From an uncultured Prevotellaceae bacterium (GTDB lineage Bacteria; Bacteroidota; Bacteroidia; Bacteroidales; Bacteroidaceae), in assembly GCA_946541275.1 (NCBI GenBank), contig CAMNJH010000012.1, positions 1 through 32,080 on the forward strand: DNA of 32,080 nucleotides, written 5' to 3'. The notes under the pieces were generated by a model. The model had not been told where the DNA came from and made no database searches. It saw nothing but the letters and a program-made list of their open reading frames with translations. Positions 25,499-32,080 of this stretch are shown here, in pieces. Every line of letters starts with the position of its first letter. Position 1 is the first letter of the stretch. The position numbers were made by a program, and so were the translations under genes.

Positions 25499-26710
25499 AT
25501 GGCAAAATTCAATTTTGATGAGATCATAGAACGGCGCGGAACGGGCTGCGTGAAATGGGACGAGGCCCCCGGGGCCGACGTCATTCCCCTGTGGGTGGCC
25601 GATATGGACTTCCGCGCTGCGCCTGCCATCCAGGCTGCCGTGATGAAGCGGGCCGAGCATGGCGTCTTCGGCTATACGGTGGTGGAAGACAACTACTACG
25701 AGGCCATCATCAACTGGTTCCAGCGCCGTCACCAGTGGACCATCCACCGCGAGGAGATTCTCTACACCACCGGCGTGGTGCCTGCCATGAGCGTGGCCAT
25801 CAAGGCGCTGACCATGCCCGGCGAGAAGGTGCTCATGCTGTCGCCCGACTACAACTGCTTCTTTTCCAGCATCAAGAACAACGGCTGCGAGGTGGCGGAA
25901 TGCCCCCTCACACCGCCCAACTGGAAGGAAGCACCGAGTCACTCTGAAGCTGGTGGCGACGGGCTGGAACGGGCCTTCACAATAGACTGGGCCGACTTCG
26001 AGGCCAAGTGCGCCGACGAGAAGACCACCGTGTTCCTGCTCTGCAACCCCCATAACCCCTGCGGACGCGTGTGGACCGCCGACGAGCTGGAGCGCATGAA
26101 CGACATCTGTCTGCGCCACGACGTGAAGGTGGTCAGTGATGAGATTCACTGCGAGCTGGTGATGCCCGGCCACAGGTTCCAGCCCTTTGCTGCCGTCAGC
26201 GAGGCTTGCCGCCAGAACAGCGTCGTGCTCAATTCGCCCTCCAAGTCGTTCAACATTGCCGGCCTGCAGGCTGCAAACATCATCTGCGCCCGCGCTGACT
26301 GGCGCCGCCGGCTGGACCGCGCCATCAACATTAACGAGGTGTGCGACCTGAACCCCTTCGGGCCCGTGGCCCTTGTGGCAGCCTATAACGACAGCGAGGA
26401 CTGGATTGACGAGCTGAACCAATATCTCTGGCAGAACTATCAGGCACTGTGCCGCTTCTTCGAAGAGCAGCTGCCGCAATGCAACGTCAGCCAGCTGCAG
26501 GGCACCTATCTGGTGTGGATTGACGTCTCAGCGCTGGGCATGCCCGTTGACCAGCTGGCCGACCGGCTGCTGCAGCAGGGCCGGGTATGGGTAAACCCGG
26601 GCACCATGTACGGGCCACAGACGGGCCAGGGCTATATCCGCGTGAACATTGCCTGTCCGCTGTCCCGCCTGATGGAAGGACTCAGGCGCATCAAGCAGGT
26701 CGTGGGGTAA
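25499..26710 (+). CDS. MalY/PatB-family PLP aminotransferase (cystathionine beta-lyase-like)
   Basis: 'FDEIIERRGTGCVKWD...IPLWVADMDF', 'NPHNPCGRVW', 'VVSDEIHCELVM', 'SPSKSFNIAGLQ' (PLP lysine). Confidence 0.92.
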   Translation: MAKFNFDEIIERRGTGCVKWDEAPGADVIPLWVADMDFRAAPAIQAAVMKRAEHGVFGYTVVEDNYYEAIINWFQRRHQWTIHREEILYTTGVVPAMSVAIKALTMPGEKVLMLSPDYNCFFSSIKNNGCEVAECPLTPPNWKEAPSHSEAGGDGLERAFTIDWADFEAKCADEKTTVFLLCNPHNPCGRVWTADELERMNDICLRHDVKVVSDEIHCELVMPGHRFQPFAAVSEACRQNSVVLNSPSKSFNIAGLQAANIICARADWRRRLDRAININEVCDLNPFGPVALVAAYNDSEDWIDELNQYLWQNYQALCRFFEEQLPQCNVSQLQGTYLVWIDVSALGMPVDQLADRLLQQGRVWVNPGTMYGPQTGQGYIRVNIACPLSRLMEGLRRIKQVVG

Positions 26711-26715
26711 AAAAT

Positions 26716-26753
26716 TCTTTTTCGCGTGCGCTCGTAATTACTCGCGAGAAAGA
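26716..26753. terminator. Candidate bidirectional terminator between convergent PatB and M15 genes
   Basis: TCTTTTTCGCG (26716-26726) / CGCGAGAAAGA (26743-26753), one mismatch; preceded by A-run. Confidence 0.5.
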
Positions 26754-26766
26754 TGCCGATTCGGTA

Positions 26767-27600
26767 TCAAAGCTGCCCGGAAGGGACCAGGAACTCGGGG
26801 CGGAACTCAAAGTGCATGGTGTCATAATGATACCAGCGGCCACCCCAGATGAAGCCGTGACGCTCAAAAATCTCCACCACCTGCTGCGGCATGCGGTTCT
26901 CGTATTTCAGCCGGTCGGTCTCCTTGGCTCCCGGATTGGTCCATAGCCAATAATTGGAATACGAGGTGTTGACGTCGATGGCAATACCATAGCTATGGGC
27001 ACTCTGCCGCTTGGCTCCACGCACAGCACGCCAATAGAAGGTAGAGGCCTGCTTCAAATATTTAGTCAGCTCAGGGTGACGCCCCATCTCAGCGGCCACA
27101 GCCCGCAGACTGTCAGCCGCCCCATTGACGGCGGTGAACTTCAGCCGCTGGCCAAACCATTCCACGGTGGTGAACTTCTGCTGCACCTGTGTGGCGCTAT
27201 GGCCGTACATGCTCTTGAACAATGCTTCGCAACGCGAACGGCCTGCATCGGCCAGATAGGCAGGCTGGTCAGACTGGCGGTCGTAGGTCATGGAGAACAT
27301 GTCTTCCGCATCGCTGTTGTCCAGCATCGTCTCAAAGTCCTTGTTCAGCCCGTCGTCATAGACGATGCGAGTGCCGTCGGCCATCAGCAGACTGTTATCC
27401 TCATAGCCCACCACCTGTTGCGGATACACCCGCATCAGGATGGCAGCGCCCTGGGGAATGCTGTCAGCAGCAGCCGTGGAGTCAGGAGCCTGTTGGCACG
27501 TCATCTCAGCCGGCATGGTCACCGACTGGCCGCTCACGCGCTTGGTGCACTGGGCAAAACAGAGAGCCAACAGCGGCACCAGAAGGAAGTTACCTCTCAT
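26767..27600 (-). CDS. M15-family (VanY/D-Ala-D-Ala carboxypeptidase-like) peptidase, exported
   Basis: 'SAHSYGIAIDVNTSYSNYW' and 'HYDTMHFEFRPEFL' metal-ligand motifs; N-terminal signal MRGNFLLVPLLALCFAQC. Confidence 0.82.
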   Translation of the reverse strand: MRGNFLLVPLLALCFAQCTKRVSGQSVTMPAEMTCQQAPDSTAAADSIPQGAAILMRVYPQQVVGYEDNSLLMADGTRIVYDDGLNKDFETMLDNSDAEDMFSMTYDRQSDQPAYLADAGRSRCEALFKSMYGHSATQVQQKFTTVEWFGQRLKFTAVNGAADSLRAVAAEMGRHPELTKYLKQASTFYWRAVRGAKRQSAHSYGIAIDVNTSYSNYWLWTNPGAKETDRLKYENRMPQQVVEIFERHGFIWGGRWYHYDTMHFEFRPEFLVPSGQL

Positions 27601-28348
27601 GTTGCTTGATAAAGTCAATGTTGTTGTGGTCTTGCGGAGTCAGGTGGTCAAGTATTTCGGCATCAGTATAGCGCCCCTCGTACCACGGCTGGCGGGAGAA
27701 GAAGGCCTTCATGTCGGGCGTGGTGAAGATGAAGCCGCGCTTGGCGTAAATCCAGTTGCGCATGATGCGCAGCTGCTCAGCCGTCAGGTCCTTCACGTCG
27801 TTCTCGGTCAGCGGCCGCTGGCAGGCCACATCGTAAATCTCCTCGGGACTGGGCGGCAGGGCCTCTGCAGTCTCGGTAGGTTCCATCATTTCGACACGGT
27901 CTTCGGATTCATCATCGTCGGCATATATCTTCAGCTGCTCGACGGCCTCATCGTCCTCGCCATCCAGTTCTTCCTCGTCGTCTTCATAGTCGCGGACAAC
28001 CGATGTCTTGCCGCCCAGGCCATCTCCCACGAAGTAATAGACAGCAAAGCCTATACCACCCACCAGAACCAGCGCCAGCAGGACGGTCAGCACCTGACGG
28101 CCTACCGCACTGCCCTGCTTCTTCTTCACGGGTTGCCCTGGGTGCACTCCGGCATCAATGGTTTGCGGCAGCTCCTCGTCATCGCCATCCTTCGGCATGG
28201 ATGCACGCCGCGCCGTTTCCGTGGCAGCGGGGCGATTAGGCTCGGATGCCCTGATGACCACAGGCCGCCCGCACTTGCTGCACAGCTCGTCAGCCGACGT
28301 CACCACGGCCCCGCAGTGAGGGCACACTTGTATCTTCTCAAAATCCAT
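27590..28348 (-). CDS. Zinc-ribbon + TM + YARHG-domain protein
   Basis: 'CPHCGAVVTSADELCSKCGRPV', single TM 'VLTVLLALVLVGGIGFAVYYFVG', C-term 'LRIMRNWIYAKRGFIFTTPDMKAFFSRQPWYEGRY' (YARHG); start moved to MDFEKI. Confidence 0.85.
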   Translation of the reverse strand: MDFEKIQVCPHCGAVVTSADELCSKCGRPVVIRASEPNRPAATETARRASMPKDGDDEELPQTIDAGVHPGQPVKKKQGSAVGRQVLTVLLALVLVGGIGFAVYYFVGDGLGGKTSVVRDYEDDEEELDGEDDEAVEQLKIYADDDESEDRVEMMEPTETAEALPPSPEEIYDVACQRPLTENDVKDLTAEQLRIMRNWIYAKRGFIFTTPDMKAFFSRQPWYEGRYTDAEILDHLTPQDHNNIDFIKQHER

Positions 28349-28512
28349 AGACGTAGCTCTTTTCGAGTGCAAAATTAACTACTTTTTTCCGAACTATCTA
28401 CAGAATGGCATGAAAAAAGAATTAATTTTCGTTTTTTCTTGTTACCTGAACCCCACAGGGCCTTGCCCTATCTTAGCTTTTTGGGCAGAAAAGAGAAAAT
28501 AGCGGGCTGTTT

Positions 28513-28544
28513 TTTGCAAATATTAATTTTTTTTCTTAACTTTG
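28513..28544 (+). promoter_or_regulatory. Bacteroidetes-type promoter for acyl-CoA ligase
   Basis: TTTG 28513-28516, TAACTTTG 28537-28544, 20-bp spacer. Confidence 0.8.
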
Positions 28545-28571
28545 CATTCAGAAATCATCAAAAAGAGGCTT

Positions 28572-30383
28572 ATGCAGCAAGTGAATAGCCATCTGTCGAG
28601 GCTGGTGCACGACGTGGCCGCACAATTAGGCAAGCGCGAGGCGCTCATCTACAAGGACTTCGGCTCGCAGAAATGGAAGTCGTACTCCTGGAACGATTTC
28701 TCACAGAAAGTGAGGCTCGTTTCCAATGCCTTACTGAACCTGGGAGTGGGCGTGCAAGAGAACATTGGTGTGTTCTCGCAGAACGCGGTTCAATACCTGT
28801 TTACCGACTTCGGCGCCTGGGGCATCCGGGCAGTCACCATCCCCTTCTATGCCACCAGCTCTGAGCAGCAGATTCAATTCATGATCAACGATGCCCAGAT
28901 TCGCTTTCTCTTCGTGGGCGAGCAGGCACAATTTGACAAGGCACGCCGCGTCTTTGCCACCTGCCACTCACTTAGCAAAATCATCGTGTACGACCCTGCC
29001 GTAAGCATCCCCGCCGGCGACCCCACCTGCATGTATTTTGACGATTTCCTGAAGCTGGGCGAGGGACTGCCCAGACAGAGCGAGGTGGACAACCTGACGG
29101 CCCAGGCCAGCATGGACGACATAGCCAACATTCTGTACACCAGCGGTACTACGGGCGATTCGAAAGGTGTCATCCTCAGCTGTGCGCAGTATCATGCAGC
29201 CATGGAAGCCAACCACAAGTGCGTGCCCGTGACCAGCGAAGACCGCGTCATGAACTTCCTGCCCTTCACCCATATCTTTGAGAAAGGCTGGAAGATACTG
29301 TGCATCACCATGGGGGCACGCCTCATTGTGAACACCAACCCCATGGAAGTGCAGCAAAGCATGCGCGAGCAGCATCCCACGTGCATGAGCGCCGTGCCCC
29401 GGTTCTGGGAGAAGGTGTACCACGGAGTGCTGGAGAAGATTGAGAACACCAGTCCCTTGAAGCGTAAGCTGTTCGAGCACGCGCTGAAGGTGGGCCACCG
29501 CCATAATATAGAATATGTGTCACACGGCAAGCGCCCGCCCATGGCCCTCCATCTGGAGTATGAGATGCTCAACAAGACCGTCTTCTCGCTGGTCCGCCAC
29601 GAGCTGGGCCTGGAGAATGCCCACTTCTTCCCCACCGCCGGAGCTGCCGTGTCGCCCCATGTGGAGGAGTTCGTCCACTCCATCGGCATCAACATGATAG
29701 TGGGCTACGGCCTCACCGAGAGCCTGGCCACCGTGAGCTGCGACCACCTGGGCGAACCCTATACCGTGGGCAGCGTGGGCATCCCCATCAGCGGCATCAG
29801 CGTGCGCATCAGCGACGAGGGCGAAGTGCTGCTCAAAGGCCCCACCATCACCCGCGGCTACTACAGGCGCGACGACCAGACGAAGCAGTCGTTCACCGAG
29901 GACGGCTACTTCCGCACGGGCGATGCCGGCTACTTGAAGAACGGCGAGCTGTACCTGACGGAGCGCATCAAAGACCTGTTCAAGACCTCGAACGGCAAGT
30001 ATATAGCACCACAGATGATTGAGTCGAAGCTACTGGTGGACAAGTACATAGACCAGATGGCCATCATTGCCGACGAGCGCAAGTTCGTGTCGGCACTCAT
30101 CATCCCCGAATATCGCTTGCTGGAGGAGTTTGCACGCGAGCACGGCATCAACTTCAAGGATCGCGTCGACCTTTGCCGGAACCCGCAGATACACCAGATG
30201 CTGGCCGAGCGTATCGACACCCTGCAACAGCAGCTGGCCAAGTACGAGCAGGTGAAGCGCTTCACGCTGCTGCCCCAGCCCTTCTCGCTGGAGCGTGGCG
30301 AACTGACCAACACGCTGAAAATCAAGCGCCGCGTGCTGAACCAGAACTACAAGCGCGAAATAGACAAGATGTACGAAGAGTAA
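28572..30383 (+). CDS. AMP-forming long-chain fatty acid--CoA ligase
   Basis: AMP-binding signature 'ILYTSGTTGDSKGVILS', 'GYGLTESLATVS', 'GYFRTGDAGYLKNGELYLTERIKDLFKTSNGKYIAPQMIE'; TTG 28542 start rejected (inside -7 box). Confidence 0.93.
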   Translation: MQQVNSHLSRLVHDVAAQLGKREALIYKDFGSQKWKSYSWNDFSQKVRLVSNALLNLGVGVQENIGVFSQNAVQYLFTDFGAWGIRAVTIPFYATSSEQQIQFMINDAQIRFLFVGEQAQFDKARRVFATCHSLSKIIVYDPAVSIPAGDPTCMYFDDFLKLGEGLPRQSEVDNLTAQASMDDIANILYTSGTTGDSKGVILSCAQYHAAMEANHKCVPVTSEDRVMNFLPFTHIFEKGWKILCITMGARLIVNTNPMEVQQSMREQHPTCMSAVPRFWEKVYHGVLEKIENTSPLKRKLFEHALKVGHRHNIEYVSHGKRPPMALHLEYEMLNKTVFSLVRHELGLENAHFFPTAGAAVSPHVEEFVHSIGINMIVGYGLTESLATVSCDHLGEPYTVGSVGIPISGISVRISDEGEVLLKGPTITRGYYRRDDQTKQSFTEDGYFRTGDAGYLKNGELYLTERIKDLFKTSNGKYIAPQMIESKLLVDKYIDQMAIIADERKFVSALIIPEYRLLEEFAREHGINFKDRVDLCRNPQIHQMLAERIDTLQQQLAKYEQVKRFTLLPQPFSLERGELTNTLKIKRRVLNQNYKREIDKMYEE

Positions 30384-30441
30384 CACCCGTGGAGCCTTGC
30401 AAACCAGACAGGCAATGGCCTTCCACTTCACCACGAATACG

Positions 30442-30492
30442 CCGTAGGCATTTCCACCCATTGGGGCGAAGGAATGCCTACGGACTTTTTTT
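30442..30492 (+). terminator. Rho-independent terminator downstream of acyl-CoA ligase
   Basis: CCGTAGGCATT ... AATGCCTACGG 11-bp perfect stem followed by ACTTTTTTT. Confidence 0.88.
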
Positions 30493-30504
30493 CTACGAAT
30501 AAAA

Positions 30505-30536
30505 TTTGGTGGTTCGCTTTGGTTTTAGTACCTTTG
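30505..30536 (+). promoter_or_regulatory. Bacteroidetes-type promoter for prfB
   Basis: TTTG 30505-30508, TACCTTTG 30529-30536, 20-bp spacer; 4 nt to ATG. Confidence 0.82.
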
Positions 30537-30540
30537 CACC

Positions 30541-31659
30541 ATGATTACACAAGACCAACTGAAAGACATACTCGACAGAGCCGATAAGCTGGAGCACTAT
30601 CTGAAAATCGACGAGAAGCAGGTGGAGCTGGAAGAAGAGGAGCTGCGCACGCAGGCTCCCGACTTCTGGGACGATCCTAAAAGGGCCGAGGAACAGATGA
30701 AGAAAGTGCGCAGCATCAAGCGCTGGATTGAGGGATATAAAGATGTACGCACGAAGGCCGACGAACTGCAGCTGGCCTTCGACTTCTATAAGGACGAGAT
30801 GGTGAGCGAGCAGGAGGTGGACGCCGACTACCAGCAGGCCCTGAAGAGCATTGAGCAGCTGGAGCTGATGAACATGCTGCGCCAGAAGGAAGACCCCATG
30901 GACTGCGTGCTGAAAATCAACAGCGGCGCCGGCGGCACGGAGGCTCAGGACTGGGCACAGATGCTGATGCGTATGTACATGCGCTGGGCTGAGGCCCATG
31001 GCTACAAGGTGACCATAGCCAGCCTGCTGGAAGGCGACGATGCCGGCATCAAGAGCGTCACCATGCAGATTGAGGGCGGCGAATATGCCTACGGCTACCT
31101 GAAGAGCGAGAACGGCGTGCACCGCCTGGTACGCGTCAGCCCGTTCAACGCACAGGGAAAGCGCATGACATCCTTCGCCAGCGTCTTCGTCAGCCCACTC
31201 GTCGACGATACCATCGAGGTCTATGTGGACCCCGCCAAACTGAGCTGGGACACCTTCCGCAGCAGCGGTGCAGGCGGACAGAATGTGAACAAGGTGGAAT
31301 CAGGCGTGCGCCTGCGCTACTGGTATACAGACCCCGACACTGGCGAACAGGAGGAAATCCTCATTGAGAACACCGAGACCCGCGACCAGCCGAAGAACAA
31401 GGAGCGGGCGATGGCCCTGCTGCGCTCGCAGCTCTACGACCGCGCCATGAAAAAGCGGCTGGAGGCTCAGGCTAAGATTGAGGCAGGGAAGAAGAAGATA
31501 GAGTGGGGTAGTCAGATTCGCAGCTACGTCTTCGACGACAAGCGCGTGAAGGACCACCGCACCAACTATGAGACCCGCGATGTCGAAGGCGTGATGAACG
31601 GAAAAATAGATGAGTTCATCAAAGCCTACCTCATGGAATTCCCTGTGAGTGATGAGTGA
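30541..31659 (+). CDS. prfB: Peptide chain release factor 2 (uninterrupted reading frame)
   Basis: GGQ motif 'SSGAGGQNVNKVESGVRLRYW', N-term 'MITQDQLKDILDRADKLEHYLKIDEKQVELEEEELRTQAPDFWDD'; ends TGATGA. Confidence 0.96.
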   Translation: MITQDQLKDILDRADKLEHYLKIDEKQVELEEEELRTQAPDFWDDPKRAEEQMKKVRSIKRWIEGYKDVRTKADELQLAFDFYKDEMVSEQEVDADYQQALKSIEQLELMNMLRQKEDPMDCVLKINSGAGGTEAQDWAQMLMRMYMRWAEAHGYKVTIASLLEGDDAGIKSVTMQIEGGEYAYGYLKSENGVHRLVRVSPFNAQGKRMTSFASVFVSPLVDDTIEVYVDPAKLSWDTFRSSGAGGQNVNKVESGVRLRYWYTDPDTGEQEEILIENTETRDQPKNKERAMALLRSQLYDRAMKKRLEAQAKIEAGKKKIEWGSQIRSYVFDDKRVKDHRTNYETRDVEGVMNGKIDEFIKAYLMEFPVSDE

Positions 31660-31762
31660 TGAGTATAACTAAAACCGTTAAATTTAAACAATAATTATTT
31701 TTATGAGCAGTTGTAATCATAATTATTCATTACTAATTGCTCATTACTAATTTTGAAAAACT

Positions 31763-31924
31763 ATGAGTAAAAGAAAACAAGAAGAAATTCATCAGAATGC
31801 TAAGCAGAAGGCTTATGCAGAGAAACAAGCCCAGCAGGGCGACAAGATCGTGAAGTGGATCTTCGGTGTTCTCATTCTGCTGGCAGTGGTTTACATGTTC
31901 TGGGCAATCTTTATGTTCAATTGA
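31763..31924 (+). CDS. 53-aa single-TM small protein, not in supplied ORF track
   Basis: Translation MSKRKQEEIHQNAKQKAYAEKQAQQGDKIVKWIFGVLILLAVVYMFWAIFMFN*; charged N-term + one TM; stop abuts the downstream start. Confidence 0.65.
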   Translation: MSKRKQEEIHQNAKQKAYAEKQAQQGDKIVKWIFGVLILLAVVYMFWAIFMFN

Positions 31925-31925
31925 T

Positions 31926-32080
31926 ATGAGTGGACTGGAGATTGAACGGAAATTCCTCGTTCAAGGCGACGATTACAAGAAAGTGGCCGTCAGTCATAGC
32001 CGCATCAAACAGGGCTACATCTGCAGTGGTCACGGACGCACCGTAAGAGTGCGGCTCCGTGACCACTGTGCTTTTCTCAC
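31926..32080 (+). CDS. CYTH-domain protein, 3' truncated by window edge
   Basis: MSGLEIERKFLVQGDDYKKVAVSHSRIKQGYICSGHGRTVRVRLRDHCAFLT: EIERKFLV + RTVRVR CYTH motifs. Confidence 0.88.
   Translation, partial: MSGLEIERKFLVQGDDYKKVAVSHSRIKQGYICSGHGRTVRVRLRDHCAFL

Noticed and set aside
25265-26479. Long minus-strand ORF (404 aa) opposite DUF3737/PatB
   Set aside because: Antisense to two clearly recognisable proteins; no family-like motifs; expected in GC-rich coding DNA.
28542-28571. TTG start proposed for acyl-CoA ligase
   Set aside because: Lies in the -7 promoter element; ATG 28572 is the better start.
31650-31752. Possible small repeat array (gatgagtgatgag, cattactaatt x2) after prfB
   Set aside because: Only two imperfect short units in AT-rich intergenic DNA; not a CRISPR and too weak to call an element.

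Overview
32-kb window with Bacteroidales (Prevotella/Bacteroides-like) character, judged from gene content and repeated TTTG-N20-TAnnTTTG promoters. It is almost fully coding, with no rRNA, tRNA, transposase or CRISPR array seen. The content runs: end of an iron/cobalamin-type ABC importer (SBP + FecCD permease); NAD-dependent epimerase; PAP2/Aur1-like membrane protein; secreted multidomain GH98 glycosidase; LPS-type cassette (LpxL-like acyltransferase, GT90-like and a second glycosyltransferase); PreA-like dihydropyrimidine dehydrogenase bracketed by a 64-bp near-perfect direct repeat; a six-gene minus-strand operon; cdaA, folP, murF; DPP-IV-like peptidase; DUF3737 + MalY/PatB aminotransferase; M15 peptidase + zinc-ribbon/YARHG protein; AMP-forming acyl-CoA ligase; prfB; an unlisted 53-aa membrane ORF; and the start of a CYTH protein. 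The most interesting system is the six-gene operon at 12258-18934: PEP mutase, a phosphonopyruvate decarboxylase fused to a LicC/PntC-like nucleotidyltransferase, 2-AEP transaminase, two LicD transferases and a Kdo/WaaP-like kinase. It looks like a complete pathway to make, CMP-activate and attach 2-aminoethylphosphonate to a surface glycan, next to LPS-type genes. All calls come from reading the sequence; no database search was run.
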